NCBI RefSeq assembly: GCF_000430725.1
Contig: NZ_KE387206.1
Location: forward strand, 5,613 to 69,612
Direction of reading: 5' to 3'
From: Azohydromonas australica DSM 1124
Lineage (GTDB): Bacteria; Pseudomonadota; Gammaproteobacteria; Burkholderiales; Burkholderiaceae_C
Length of the DNA stretch: 64,000 nucleotides
Shown here: piece after piece, positions 41,101-50,990 of the stretch
How positions within the stretch are numbered: position 1 is the stretch's first letter
Layout of the letters: every line of letters begins with the position of its first letter
Notes under the pieces: model-generated
Seen by the model: the letters and a program-made list of their open reading frames with translations, nothing else
What the model was told of the DNA's origin: nothing
The model's database searches: none
Position numbers and translations under genes: made by a program

Positions 41101-42318
41101 ATGACGACGCCCCGAATCCTGCACGTCCTGGACCATTCGATCCCGCTGCACAGCGGCTACACCTTTCGCACTCAGTCGATCCTGCGCGAGCAGCGCCGCC
41201 TGGGCTGGGAGACCTTTCACCTCACCAGCCCCAAGCATCTGGAGCCCAAGGGGCTGGAGGAGGACGTGGACGGGCTGCACTTCTTCCGCACGCCCATGGC
41301 GCCCCGCAGCGGAGCGCGCCTGCCCGGGCTGGGCGAGATCGCGCTCATGCGCAGCCTGGAGCAGCGGCTGCTGGAGGTGGCGCAGCAGGTGCGGCCCAGC
41401 GTGCTGCACGCGCACTCGCCGGTGCTCGACGCCATTCCCGCGCTGCGCGTGGGCCGGCGCCTGGGCATCCCGGTGGTGTACGAGGTGCGCGCCTTCTGGG
41501 AGGACGCCGCGGTGGACCATGGCACCACCACCGAGGGCAGCCTGCGCTACCGCCTCACGCGGCGGCTGGAGACGCACGCGCTGCGCAACGCGGACCACGT
41601 GTTCACGATCTGCGAGGGGCTGCGCGGCGACATCGTGGCGCGCGGCATCCCGGCGCAGAAGGTCACCGTCATCCCCAACGCCGTGGACATCGACGCCTTC
41701 GACGTGGGCGGCGAGCCCGACCAGGCGCTCAAGGCGCAGCTGGGCCTGGCCGGCTGCGACGTGGTGGGCTTCATCGGCTCGTTCTACGCCTACGAGGGCC
41801 TGGACCTGCTGCTGCAGTCGCTGCCGGCGATCCTGGCGCAGCGCCCCGGCGCGCGCGTGCTGCTGGTGGGCGGCGGCCCGCAGGACGCCGCGCTCAAGGC
41901 GCAGGCCCACTCGCTGGGCCTGGCCGACAAGGTGGTCTTCACCGGGCGCGTGCCGCACAAGGACGTGCAGCGCTACTACGACCTGGTCGACGTGCTGGCC
42001 TACCCGCGCCACTCGATGCGGCTGACCGAGCTGGTCACGCCGCTCAAGCCGCTGGAGGCGATGGCGCAGGGCCGGCTGCTGGTGGCCTCCGACGTCGGCG
42101 GCCACAAGGAGCTCATCCGCTACAACGAGACGGGCATGCTGTTCAAGGCCGGCAGCCCCGAGGCGCTGGCGCAGGCGGTGCTGCAGATGCTCGCGCAGCG
42201 CGAGCGCTGGCCGCAGCTGCGCCGCGCGGGCCGCGAGTTCGTGGAGCTCGAACGCAACTGGCGCGTGTCCGTGGGCAACTACCGCAAGGTCTACGAGGCG
42301 TTGTGCCAGCGCGGCTGA
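41101..42318 (+). CDS. Glycosyltransferase, XrtA system (TIGR04063-like)
   Basis: A 405-aa GT4-type transferase with an N-terminus typical of exosortase-associated members, ILHVLDHSIPLHSGYTFRTQS. The C-terminal half has VIGFIGSFYAYEGLDLL-like segments, VVFTGRVPHKDVQRYYDLVD and the donor motif RLTELVTPLKPLEAMAQG. The gene is 63 bp after the dehydrogenase and 47 bp before ugd. It would add a further residue to the repeat unit. Confidence 0.9.
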   Translation: MTTPRILHVLDHSIPLHSGYTFRTQSILREQRRLGWETFHLTSPKHLEPKGLEEDVDGLHFFRTPMAPRSGARLPGLGEIALMRSLEQRLLEVAQQVRPSVLHAHSPVLDAIPALRVGRRLGIPVVYEVRAFWEDAAVDHGTTTEGSLRYRLTRRLETHALRNADHVFTICEGLRGDIVARGIPAQKVTVIPNAVDIDAFDVGGEPDQALKAQLGLAGCDVVGFIGSFYAYEGLDLLLQSLPAILAQRPGARVLLVGGGPQDAALKAQAHSLGLADKVVFTGRVPHKDVQRYYDLVDVLAYPRHSMRLTELVTPLKPLEAMAQGRLLVASDVGGHKELIRYNETGMLFKAGSPEALAQAVLQMLAQRERWPQLRRAGREFVELERNWRVSVGNYRKVYEALCQRG

Positions 42319-42365
42319 GGCCGCGCGCGGCGGACCACCCTCACATGCATTTGGAAGGCTGAGAG

Positions 42366-43712
42366 ATGAAAGTCACTGTGATTGGTACCGGGTACGTGGG
42401 TCTGGTGACCGGCGCGTGCCTGGCCGAGATGGGCAACCACGTCGTGTGCCTGGACGTGGACGAGCGCAAGATCCGCGTGCTCAAGGACGGCGGCATTCCC
42501 ATCCACGAGCCGGGGCTGGAGGCCATCGTGCAGCGCAACGTGGCCGTGGGCCGGCTGCAGTTCACCACCGACGTGGCCGAAGCGGTGTCGCACGGCACGC
42601 TGCAGTTCATCGGCGTGGGCACGCCCCCGGGCGAGGACGGCTCGGCGGACCTGCAGCACGTGCTGGCGGCCGCGCGCAGCATCGGCGCGCACATGACCGA
42701 CTACAAGGTCATCGTGGACAAGAGCACCGTGCCCATGGGCACGGCCGACCGCGTGCGCGAGGCGGTGCGCCAGGAGCTGGAGCGCCGCGGCGTGGAGGTG
42801 GAGTACGCGGTGGTGTCCAACCCCGAGTTCCTCAAGGAGGGCGCGGCGGTGGGCGACTTCATGAAGCCCGACCGCATCATCGTGGGCGCCGACGACGAGC
42901 GCGCGGTGCTGCTCATGCGCGCGCTCTACGCCACGTTCACGCGCAACCACGACCGGCTGCAGCTCATGGACGTGCGCAGCGCCGAGTTCACCAAGTACGC
43001 CGCCAACGCCATGCTGGCCACGCGCATCAGCTTCATGAACGAGCTGGCGCTGCTGGCCGAAAAGGTGGGCGCGGACATCGACATGGTGCGCCGCGGCATC
43101 GGCAGCGACCCGCGCATCGGCACGCACTTCCTGTACTCGGGCGCGGGCTACGGCGGCTCGTGCTTCCCCAAGGACGTCAAGGCGCTGGTGCGCATGGGCG
43201 CCCAGAACGGCGTGCGGCTGCAGGTGCTGGAGGCGGTGGAGGCGGCCAACGACTGCCAGAAGCACGTGCTGGGCAACAAGGTGGTGGCGCGCTTCGGCCA
43301 GGACCTGGCCGGCCGCACCTTCGCGCTGTGGGGCCTGGCCTTCAAGCCCGACACGGACGACATGCGCGAGGCGCCCAGCCTGGTGGTGATCGACGACCTG
43401 GTGCGCCGCGGCGCGCGCGTGCAGGCCTACGACCCGGTGGCCACCGAGCAGGCCCGCGTGGCGCTGCAGGGCGTGGAGGGCGTGAGCTTCGCCGACAGCG
43501 CCATGGCGGCGCTCACCGGCGCCGACGCGCTGGTGATCGTCACCGAGTGGCGCGAGTTCCGCAGCCCGGACTTCGACGCCATCCGCGCTGCACTCAAGCA
43601 GCCCCTGGTGATTGACGGACGCAACCTTTTCGATTCTGCCGTGGTGGCAGCGCATGGCCTGGAGTACGTGGGCATCGGCCGCGGCAGGGAACAGGGGATG
43701 CGCCACCTATGA
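42366..43712 (+). CDS. ugd: UDP-glucose 6-dehydrogenase
   Basis: A 448-aa enzyme that oxidises UDP-glucose to UDP-glucuronate with two NAD. It starts MKVTVIGTGYVGLVTGACLA; VDKSTVPMGTADRVR, NPEFLKEGAAVGDFMKPDRI, EFTKYAANAMLATRISFMNE and the catalytic Cys in GYGGSCFPKD are all present. UDP-GlcA may feed the 4-epimerase at 18721-19728 or be used directly. It overlaps the next glycosyltransferase by 4 bp. Confidence 0.96.
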   Translation: MKVTVIGTGYVGLVTGACLAEMGNHVVCLDVDERKIRVLKDGGIPIHEPGLEAIVQRNVAVGRLQFTTDVAEAVSHGTLQFIGVGTPPGEDGSADLQHVLAAARSIGAHMTDYKVIVDKSTVPMGTADRVREAVRQELERRGVEVEYAVVSNPEFLKEGAAVGDFMKPDRIIVGADDERAVLLMRALYATFTRNHDRLQLMDVRSAEFTKYAANAMLATRISFMNELALLAEKVGADIDMVRRGIGSDPRIGTHFLYSGAGYGGSCFPKDVKALVRMGAQNGVRLQVLEAVEAANDCQKHVLGNKVVARFGQDLAGRTFALWGLAFKPDTDDMREAPSLVVIDDLVRRGARVQAYDPVATEQARVALQGVEGVSFADSAMAALTGADALVIVTEWREFRSPDFDAIRAALKQPLVIDGRNLFDSAVVAAHGLEYVGIGRGREQGMRHL

Positions 43713-44962
43713 CAGCGCAGGCTCAGGGCGGTCCGCACGTGGTCGTGCTCAGCAGCTTGTTCCCGAGCAGCGTGCAGCCGGGCGCGGGGCTGTTCGTGCG
43801 CGAGCGCATGTTCCGGGTCGGCCAGCGGCTGCCGCTGAGCGTGGTGGCTCCCGTACCTTGGTTCCCACTGCAGGGCCTGGTGCGGCGCTGGCGCCCGGCC
43901 TTCCGGCCCGGGGCGCCGCGGCACGAGCTCCAGTCGGGCCTGGACGTGTGGTTTCCGCCCTTTCCGAGCGTGCCGGGCATGCTCAAGCGGTTCGACGGCC
44001 TGTGCATGGCGCTGGGCGCGTGGCCGAGGTTGCGCGCGCTGAAGGCGGCGGGACGGCTGGACCTGATTGATGCCCATTTCGGCTATCCCGACGGCTATGC
44101 GGCCGTGCTGCTAGGGCGCTGGCTGCGGGTGCCGGTGACGATCACGCTGCGCGGCAGCGAGGCGCGCCATGCATGCGACCCTGTGCTGGCGCCGCTGCTG
44201 GCGCGGGCCCTGCGGGACGCCACGCAGGTGTTCGCCGTGTCCGAGTCACTGCGCCAAGTGGCCATCGGCCTGGGCACGCCGGCGGACAAGGTGCAGGTCG
44301 TGGGCAACGGCGTGGACCTGCGCCGCTTCTCACCCATCGCGCGCGCCCAGGCGCGCCGTGCCCTGGGGGTGCCTGAAGGGGGGCCGGTGTTGGTCAGCGT
44401 GGGCGGCCTGGTGGAGCGCAAGGGCTTCCATCGCGTGATCGAGTTGTTGCCGCGGCTGCGGCAGCGCTTTCCCGACCTGAGGTATCTCGTGGTCGGCGGT
44501 CCTAGTCCGGAAGGCGACATGAGCGCCGCGCTTCGCGAACAGGTGGCTGCGCTTGGCCTGGAGGCGGCAGTGCATTTTTTGGGGCCGCTGCCGCCCGATC
44601 GCATTCGCGAGCCGCTGTCCGCCGCCGACGTCTTCGTGCTGGCCACGCGCAACGAGGGCTGGGCCAACGTGTTCCTTGAGGCCATGGCCTGCGGGCTCCC
44701 GGTAGTGACGACCGATGTCGGCGGCAACGCCGAGGTCGTGTGCCGGCAGGAGTTGGGCACCGTGGTGCCTTTTGGCGATGCGCAGGCCCTGGGTGGTGCG
44801 CTTGAGGACGCGCTGACCCGGCGCTGGGACAGCCAGGCCATCATGGCCTATGCCCAGGCCAACACCTGGGACCGCCGTGTGGACACGCTGGTGGAGCGGT
44901 TCGAGGCCTTTCATGCGCTTGCAGGGGATGCCGCGTCGTGCGCATCCACCGCGACGCGTTGA
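43709..44962 (+). CDS. Family 4 glycosyltransferase
   Basis: A 417-aa GT-B transferase. N-terminal VVLSSLFPSSVQPGAGLFVRERM and C-terminal VGGLVERKGFHRVIELLPRL and NEGWANVFLEAMACGLPVVTTDVGGNAE are characteristic. It overlaps ugd by 4 bp and lies 13 bp before the CapK-like gene. Donor and acceptor are not readable from sequence. Confidence 0.92.
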   Translation: MTAQAQGGPHVVVLSSLFPSSVQPGAGLFVRERMFRVGQRLPLSVVAPVPWFPLQGLVRRWRPAFRPGAPRHELQSGLDVWFPPFPSVPGMLKRFDGLCMALGAWPRLRALKAAGRLDLIDAHFGYPDGYAAVLLGRWLRVPVTITLRGSEARHACDPVLAPLLARALRDATQVFAVSESLRQVAIGLGTPADKVQVVGNGVDLRRFSPIARAQARRALGVPEGGPVLVSVGGLVERKGFHRVIELLPRLRQRFPDLRYLVVGGPSPEGDMSAALREQVAALGLEAAVHFLGPLPPDRIREPLSAADVFVLATRNEGWANVFLEAMACGLPVVTTDVGGNAEVVCRQELGTVVPFGDAQALGGALEDALTRRWDSQAIMAYAQANTWDRRVDTLVERFEAFHALAGDAASCASTATR

Positions 44963-44975
44963 GCAAAACAGATTT

Positions 44976-46322
44976 ATGACGAGTCCGTACACCTGGCTGA
45001 CCGCCAACGTCGTGTTTCCGCTGCAGGAGCGGCTCAAGCGCCACAGCACGGTGGCCGCGCGCCGCGACATGGAGCAGTCGCAATGGTGGGACCCCGACCG
45101 GGTGGCCGCCTTGCAGCTGCGGCGCCTGCGCGCGTTGCTGCCGAACGCCGCCCACGTACCGTACTACCGCGACCTGTTCGCACGGCACCGCTTCGATCCC
45201 GCGGCCGTGCGCAGCGTGCAGGACCTGCAAGGCCTGCCGTTCCTCACCAAGTCGCTGATCCGCTCCCATACGGAGGCGCTCAAGCATCCCCAGGCGCAGG
45301 GACTGGCGCGCTTTAACACAGGCGGTTCGTCGGGCGAGCCGCTGATCTTCTTCATCGGCCGCGAGCGGGTCAGCCACGACGTGGCTTCCAAGTGGCGCGC
45401 CACGCGCTGGTGGGACGTGGACATCGGCGATCCGGAAGTGGTGGTGTGGGGCTCCCCGATCGAGCTGGGCGCCCAGGATCGCGTGCGCTTGTGGCGCGAC
45501 GCGCTCATGCGCACTTCGCTGCTGCCGGCCTTCGAGATGTCGCAGGCCAAGCTTGACGGCTTCGTTGCCCACATCAGGCAGCGGCGGCCGAAGATGCTGT
45601 TCGGCTATCCGTCCGCGCTCAGCCATATCGCGCGCCATGCCGAGAAGCAGGGCATCGCGATGGACGATCTGGGCATCAAGGTCGCGTTTGTGACTTCCGA
45701 GCGGCTGTACGACGACCAGCGCCGGGACATCGCGCGCGTGTTCGGCTGCAAGGTCGCCAACGGCTACGGCAGCCGCGACGCGGGCTTCATCGCGCACGAG
45801 TGCCCCTCGGGCGGCATGCACGTCACGGCCGAGGACGTTGTGGTCGAGCTGGTGGACCGCGACGGCCGGGTGGTGGCACCGGGCACAGCGGGTGAAATCG
45901 TCGTCACGCACCTGGCCACGCGCGATTTCCCCTTCATCCGCTACCGCACGGGCGACATTGCCGTGATGGACCCGCAGCGCTGCGCCTGTGGCCGTGGCCT
46001 GCCCCTGCTCAAGGAAATCCAGGGCCGCAGCACCGACTTCGTGGTGGCGGCCGACGGCACCGTGATGCATGGACTGGCGCTGGTGTATGTCGTGCGCGAC
46101 CTTCCCGGCGTGGAGAGCTTCAAGGTCGTGCAGCACAGCCGTGAACACACCAGCGTGCAACTGGTGGTCAGCGGCGCATTCGACCGGGTGGGCATCGACA
46201 GCATCGTGGCGGGCTTCAAGCGGCGGCTGGGCGCGCAGGTGCACGTGGACGTGGAGCTCGTGCAGCACATCGCCCCGGAGAAATCCGGCAAGTTCCGCTA
46301 CATCGTCAGCCACGTCGCGTAG
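44976..46322 (+). CDS. CapK / phenylacetate-CoA-ligase-like adenylate-forming protein
   Basis: A 448-aa member of the PaaK/CapK family found in capsule and EPS loci. Typical segments are LLPNAAHVPYYRDLFARH, FNTGGSSGEPLIFFIG (phosphate-binding loop), KVANGYGSRDAGFIAHEC and RYRTGDIAVMDPQRCACGRGLP. The ATG at 44976 follows the upstream glycosyltransferase by 13 bp. In EPS clusters these proteins are suspected to activate an acid for polymer decoration; the substrate is unknown. Confidence 0.85.
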   Translation: MTSPYTWLTANVVFPLQERLKRHSTVAARRDMEQSQWWDPDRVAALQLRRLRALLPNAAHVPYYRDLFARHRFDPAAVRSVQDLQGLPFLTKSLIRSHTEALKHPQAQGLARFNTGGSSGEPLIFFIGRERVSHDVASKWRATRWWDVDIGDPEVVVWGSPIELGAQDRVRLWRDALMRTSLLPAFEMSQAKLDGFVAHIRQRRPKMLFGYPSALSHIARHAEKQGIAMDDLGIKVAFVTSERLYDDQRRDIARVFGCKVANGYGSRDAGFIAHECPSGGMHVTAEDVVVELVDRDGRVVAPGTAGEIVVTHLATRDFPFIRYRTGDIAVMDPQRCACGRGLPLLKEIQGRSTDFVVAADGTVMHGLALVYVVRDLPGVESFKVVQHSREHTSVQLVVSGAFDRVGIDSIVAGFKRRLGAQVHVDVELVQHIAPEKSGKFRYIVSHVA

Positions 46323-46334
46323 GCCTGCCAGCGC

Positions 46335-47672
46335 ATGCGCGATTTGCTGGTCGTCCTGCCCGCGGTCCTGGGATCGCTCTACGGGATCAAGCAGCCCTGG
46401 ATCGGCATCCTCGTCTGGACGTGGCTGAGCCTCATGTCCCCGAACCGCCTGACCTACGGCTTTGCCTACAGCGCGCCGCTGGCGGCCATCGCCGCGGGCT
46501 GCACGCTGCTGGGCCTGATGCTGACGCGTGATCGCTCTTCGCCGTTCAAGGGTGCGCCGGTGGTCTGGCTAGCGCTCTTCATGCTTTGGATGACGCTGTC
46601 ACGCTACCTCGGCACGGGACCGGAACGAGATTACGAATCGTGGAGCAAGGTCATGAAGATCGATGGCTTCATGCTTGTCGCACTGGCCGTGATGCACAGC
46701 AAGAAGCACATCATGGCGCTGGCCTGGGTGGCGACGATGTCGCTGGCGCTGCTGGGCGCCAAGGGGGGGGCCTTCGTCATAGCCACGGCCGGCGGCCACA
46801 AGGTCTTTGGCCCGCCGGAGTCCTTCATCAGCGACAACAACCACTTTGCCACGGCGCTGGCCATGACCGTGCCGCTGTTGCGCTTCCTGCAGCTGCAGCT
46901 GCCCGAGGCGGCGTGCTGGCAGCGCCGGGGCGTGGGCCTCGTCATGCTGCTGACGGCGATTGCGGCCCTGGGCAGCTACTCCCGCGGCGCGCTGCTGTCG
47001 TTGACGGGGATGGCTCTGATGATGTGGTGGCGCAGCAAGAAGCGGCTGGTGGGTGGCGTCGTGCTCTTGCTCCTGCCCGTGCTGCTGGTCAGCGTCATGC
47101 CCGATGCCTGGATGGAGCGCATGAACTCCATCAAGGACCATGACCAGGATGCCTCCGCGCAAGGTCGCTTCAACGCCTGGATCATGGCCTGGAACGCGGC
47201 ACCGCACCATCTGTTCGGCCTGGGCTTCGTGACCTGGACGCCAGAGCATTTCGCGATCTATGCGCCCCACCCGGAGGACGTGCATGCGGCGCACAGCATC
47301 TACTTCCAGGTGTTGGGCAGCCACGGCTACATTGGGCTGGCGTTGTTCCTCGTCCTGTGGTTCTCCACCTGCCGCATGGCGGGGTGGCTGCGCAAGAACG
47401 CCGCCCACATCGAGCAGGCCCGCTGGGCGGCGGAGCTGGGCACGTACGTGCAGGTGTCGTTCATCGCTTATCTGGTGGGCGGATCGTTCCTGAGCTTGGC
47501 CTACTTCGACCTGCCCTACAACCTGACGGTGCTGGTGGTGCTGGCGCGCCAGTGGGTCCTGACCAAAGGCTGGGAGCGCGAACCCGTGTCCCCGCCGGAA
47601 AAGGGCGCCAAGCCGGGCAAGGATGCCAAGCCGGGCAAGCGGCGCGCGCAAGGTCGGGCCGGGAGGTTCTGA
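46335..47672 (+). CDS. Putative O-antigen ligase, XrtA-associated (TIGR03097-like)
   Basis: A 445-aa polytopic membrane protein with about ten helices. DLLVVLPAVLGSLYGIKQPWIGILVW at the start and the loop with NAAPHHLFGLGFVTWTPEH and VHAAHSIYFQVLGSHGYIGLALFL near residues 290-345 fit the Wzy_C ligase/polymerase fold, with the conserved His. The Lys-rich tail (about 415-445) is cytoplasmic. It may polymerise the EPS. It sits between the CapK-like gene and a NodB deacetylase (2-bp gap). Confidence 0.88.
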   Translation: MRDLLVVLPAVLGSLYGIKQPWIGILVWTWLSLMSPNRLTYGFAYSAPLAAIAAGCTLLGLMLTRDRSSPFKGAPVVWLALFMLWMTLSRYLGTGPERDYESWSKVMKIDGFMLVALAVMHSKKHIMALAWVATMSLALLGAKGGAFVIATAGGHKVFGPPESFISDNNHFATALAMTVPLLRFLQLQLPEAACWQRRGVGLVMLLTAIAALGSYSRGALLSLTGMALMMWWRSKKRLVGGVVLLLLPVLLVSVMPDAWMERMNSIKDHDQDASAQGRFNAWIMAWNAAPHHLFGLGFVTWTPEHFAIYAPHPEDVHAAHSIYFQVLGSHGYIGLALFLVLWFSTCRMAGWLRKNAAHIEQARWAAELGTYVQVSFIAYLVGGSFLSLAYFDLPYNLTVLVVLARQWVLTKGWEREPVSPPEKGAKPGKDAKPGKRRAQGRAGRF

Positions 47673-47674
47673 GC

Positions 47675-48688
47675 ATGCTGCGCAGGCTGCTGGGCTGGCT
47701 GTCGCCCGCCGGTGATCGAGGACGCTTGAGCGTGCTGGTGCTGCATCGTGTGCACCTGGTGGCGGACCCGCTGCATCCGGACGACCTCGACGCCATGGCC
47801 TTCAACCGCGTGTGCGGGTGGCTGGCGCAGTTGTTCAACGTGCTGCCGCTGGATGAGGCCGTGCGGCGCCTGTCTGCGGGCACGCTGCCAGCGCGCGCGT
47901 TGAGCATCAGCTTCGACGACGGCTACGCTGACTGCCACGACGTGGCGTTGCCGATCCTGCAGCGCCACGGTCTGTGCGCGACCTTTTTCATCACGACGGG
48001 TTCGCTGGATGGCGGTTGCATGTGGAACGACCTGGTGGACGAGGCGGTGCGCTTGGCGCCATCCGCTGTGCTGGACCTGCGCGGCCTGGGCATCGACGCG
48101 CTGCAGCAATGCGACATCGGCAGCACGCAGCGCAAGCACGAAGCCTGCGAGCGCATCAAGCGGTGGCTCAAGTACCTGCCTCAGGAGCAGCGCCAGGTGC
48201 TGGCGCAGGAGGTCGTGGCGCGCGCCGGCGTGAAGCCCCCTTCGGACCTAATGATGAGTTCCGAACAGGTGCGCCGGATGTACCGCGCCGGCATGCAGAT
48301 TGGCGCGCACACCGTCTCGCACCCGATCCTGGCGGGGCTGCCGGCGGAGCAGGTGCGCGCCGAGGTGGGCCGCAGCAAGCAGCACCTGCAGTCGATACTG
48401 GATGCCCCGGTGGAACTGTTCGCCTATCCCAATGGCAGGCAGGGCCAGGATTTCGATCTGCAGGCGATCCACATCGTGCGCGAGGCAGGCTTCAATGCCG
48501 CCGTTACCACCGACTGGGGTAGCGCCAATCGCCACACCGACCCCTTCCTGATTCCACGCTTCATGCCCTGGGACCGTACCCGGTTGCGGTTCGGGCTGCG
48601 CATGGCAGCCAATTTGCACCGGCACGGCGGCAAGTCTGCAGCAATGGCCGGATGTGACTCCCAGAATATGATGCCAACGTCGCGGTAG
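47675..48688 (+). CDS. NodB-type polysaccharide deacetylase
   Basis: A 337-aa deacetylase with the catalytic motif SISFDDGYADC near residues 76-86 and the metal-site motif IGAHTVSHPIL near 208-218. No signal peptide is evident. FAYPNGRQGQDF is the third motif. The ATG at 47675 is 2 bp after the ligase gene. It is the third NodB-family protein in the window, and the last gene of the conserved block before GC content falls. Confidence 0.9.
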   Translation: MLRRLLGWLSPAGDRGRLSVLVLHRVHLVADPLHPDDLDAMAFNRVCGWLAQLFNVLPLDEAVRRLSAGTLPARALSISFDDGYADCHDVALPILQRHGLCATFFITTGSLDGGCMWNDLVDEAVRLAPSAVLDLRGLGIDALQQCDIGSTQRKHEACERIKRWLKYLPQEQRQVLAQEVVARAGVKPPSDLMMSSEQVRRMYRAGMQIGAHTVSHPILAGLPAEQVRAEVGRSKQHLQSILDAPVELFAYPNGRQGQDFDLQAIHIVREAGFNAAVTTDWGSANRHTDPFLIPRFMPWDRTRLRFGLRMAANLHRHGGKSAAMAGCDSQNMMPTSR

Positions 48689-48771
48689 CCGAACTGGTCC
48701 GGGATTGGGCTTTGGCTTGCGTCCTGACTGTAAACCATGTTCGTAGCTTTGCTAACATCCTGTAGAAATCC

Positions 48772-50883
48772 ATGAACCCAATCGCGCGGTTTCTTGCAAT
48801 TGGCAGTTTTGTCTTTGCCTCACTCATGACTGTATTGCCTGCCATGGGCGGTGAAACAAGTGGTTTGGACCGGCTAGGCGCGGCGAAGGAAACTGCGCAG
48901 ATCCATGGTGGCCCGGTACCGATCGCGAAGTTGGGCGTCGTCAGTCCCACCAGTGGATCTTTGTTGCCCTTCACGGTCGGCCAGCCGTTGATTCAAGGCG
49001 CGGTGCCCGCGAAATGGGGCATCGTTGCAGACGTTCCCGAATTTCAGTGTGTAATAAAAAACCGCTGGCCCGACGGCAGCGCTAAATTTGCGATTTGCTC
49101 AGGCCGTGTTGACATGGTCGCCGGCAAGTTCCGAAGCCTGCAGTTGAGCTCGAGCCCGGTTTCCGCAAGTTCCGTACTGAGCACCGGAGTTCTCAAGGCG
49201 GCAGGCATGACCGCCAGCGTGCAGTTCGGCGCATTTGGCACCGCTCGCTGGTCCGTGCTTGACTGGGACAGGCCGTTTCAACAGTGGGTGGCGGGCCCGC
49301 AGATGAGTTCCTGGATATACCGCAAGCCCATCGGCCCGGATCCTCACCTGGTGGCTTGGCTTGAGGTGCGCGCCTACAAGGGCGGACACATCGAAGTGCT
49401 GCCATGGGTTGAGAACGGCTATCTCACCGTGCCGGGTCCTAATGAAAAAAGTGGGATTGCAACCTTCACCCTGGGCGGCACGGAGCGTTTTTCTCGGCCT
49501 CTCACACTCCTCAACCATCAGCGGGTGGTGCTGGCGGAGGGAAGCGCACTTACACACTGGTTGTACGCTGATCCTCAGGTGACCCCGCGGCACGATGTCA
49601 AATATTTCATGGCCACCAGACTGGTGCCCAATTATCAGGCGAACACCCATTCCAGGAGCCGAATTTTCGATCGTCTGGTCACCACCTACGAACCCTTGGC
49701 AGTAGCGAATCATGCTCCTGGCATGGGCATGGCCGGTTACCATTCTTCCATCGGCTTGCTTCCAGAATGGGATGTGGCTTATTTGAGCTCAGGTGCGGAT
49801 CCCCGAGCCTACGCCGCTGTGCTGGTCAATGGCTACGCTGCAGGCCGCTATGGTATTCATTATCGCGACGAGCGTACCAATCGTCCGCTGTCTTTCGCCA
49901 GTCATCCAAACCTTGTGATGTCATACGGTTCCGGCGTTTCCGATATTGGAACGTCCAGTTCCAACCAAGTCACGCCCGTGCCGTCCGGCGCAACGCCGCC
50001 CCGATTTGCCACTTCCCATCATCCCTCGCTCGGTTACATGGCATACCTGGTGACCGGCTGGAATTACTTCATGGAGGAAAACCAGTTTGTGGCCACAACC
50101 AATTATTTGAAGCAGGGCGATACCAATCGACAAAAGAGCCGCGGTGTCATGTTGTCCTACTCGGCGGCACTGACGCCGCGTGGTGCGGCATGGGCTGAGC
50201 GTTCACTGGCACAGGCTGCGGCCATCACGCCGGACGATGATCCATTGCATGCACAGTTTTCGGCCAGTGTCGATGCCAATATCGAGTACTACCATGGCCA
50301 CTACGTTGCCAAATCCCATAACCCATTGGGGTTGGTGCAGCCGTACGGCAGCTTTAATCCAAACATTCCGTTGAAATTCCAGATTTGGATGGACGACTTC
50401 TTTACGGCTTCGTTTGGTTATCTCAAGGACTTGGAGGTCCATAGTGCCGCACTGCAGTCCAAGCTTGACGCCTTCTTGGCTTGGAAATATCGTGCTGTTG
50501 TTGGTCGTTTAGGCGGCAGTGGTGTTGCGGAGTTCGCGTATCCTTATGCTGCTCAATATACTGTGAATTATGCGCCAAGCGGCCGTGTCGATTGGGCTGG
50601 TGGCGAAGGGCCTTGGTACAGTTCTTGGGGTGCGGTTGCAAGGTCCATGGAGATTCCCACTAACGGCGAACCGGGCAGCGCCTTGGCGGTGGGTTATCCT
50701 AACGATCCCACGAGCTACTGGGGTAATTTGGCGCCGGCGTTGGCCTATGCCGTGGACCATAACGCAAAAGGCGGCAAGCGGGCTTGGTTGCTTATGACGT
50801 CGGCTTCAAACTACCCGGCCTTGGCTGTTCGCTTCGACGATGCTCCGGTATGGAGCGTATGGCCCCATACCGTGCCGAAGTGA
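48772..50883 (+). CDS. Large secreted protein of unknown function, RIFT-barrel-like N-terminus
   Basis: A 703-aa protein with a signal peptide (residues 1 to about 27, hydrophobic core FLAIGSFVFASLMTVLPAM). Its N-terminal part has NRWPDGSAKFAICSG (97-111), which recalls the RWPDGS motif of YetA/PcRGLX-type N-terminal domains linked to polysaccharide lyases; this is my weak inference. The rest looks alpha-helical with Trp/Tyr-rich segments, as in toroid lyases or hydrolases. GC content drops to about 50% in places, well below the neighbours, suggesting recent transfer. Might trim or remodel the EPS; not recognised with confidence. Confidence 0.6.
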   Translation: MNPIARFLAIGSFVFASLMTVLPAMGGETSGLDRLGAAKETAQIHGGPVPIAKLGVVSPTSGSLLPFTVGQPLIQGAVPAKWGIVADVPEFQCVIKNRWPDGSAKFAICSGRVDMVAGKFRSLQLSSSPVSASSVLSTGVLKAAGMTASVQFGAFGTARWSVLDWDRPFQQWVAGPQMSSWIYRKPIGPDPHLVAWLEVRAYKGGHIEVLPWVENGYLTVPGPNEKSGIATFTLGGTERFSRPLTLLNHQRVVLAEGSALTHWLYADPQVTPRHDVKYFMATRLVPNYQANTHSRSRIFDRLVTTYEPLAVANHAPGMGMAGYHSSIGLLPEWDVAYLSSGADPRAYAAVLVNGYAAGRYGIHYRDERTNRPLSFASHPNLVMSYGSGVSDIGTSSSNQVTPVPSGATPPRFATSHHPSLGYMAYLVTGWNYFMEENQFVATTNYLKQGDTNRQKSRGVMLSYSAALTPRGAAWAERSLAQAAAITPDDDPLHAQFSASVDANIEYYHGHYVAKSHNPLGLVQPYGSFNPNIPLKFQIWMDDFFTASFGYLKDLEVHSAALQSKLDAFLAWKYRAVVGRLGGSGVAEFAYPYAAQYTVNYAPSGRVDWAGGEGPWYSSWGAVARSMEIPTNGEPGSALAVGYPNDPTSYWGNLAPALAYAVDHNAKGGKRAWLLMTSASNYPALAVRFDDAPVWSVWPHTVPK

Positions 50884-50990
50884 CGGGACGGCAAGCACCC
50901 GGGGGTTCCATGTTTGCCGTGTGAAAGGCGCCTTGATGCATGGCGGTTGCGCAAACGCGAGCCTGAAGTCCAGGTGGTCGTGTTCGTGTG

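Noticed and set aside
50884..50990. Possible stem (ACGGCAA with TTGCCGT) between convergent genes
   Set aside because: Loop of about 18 bases and no T-tract; too weak for a terminator call.
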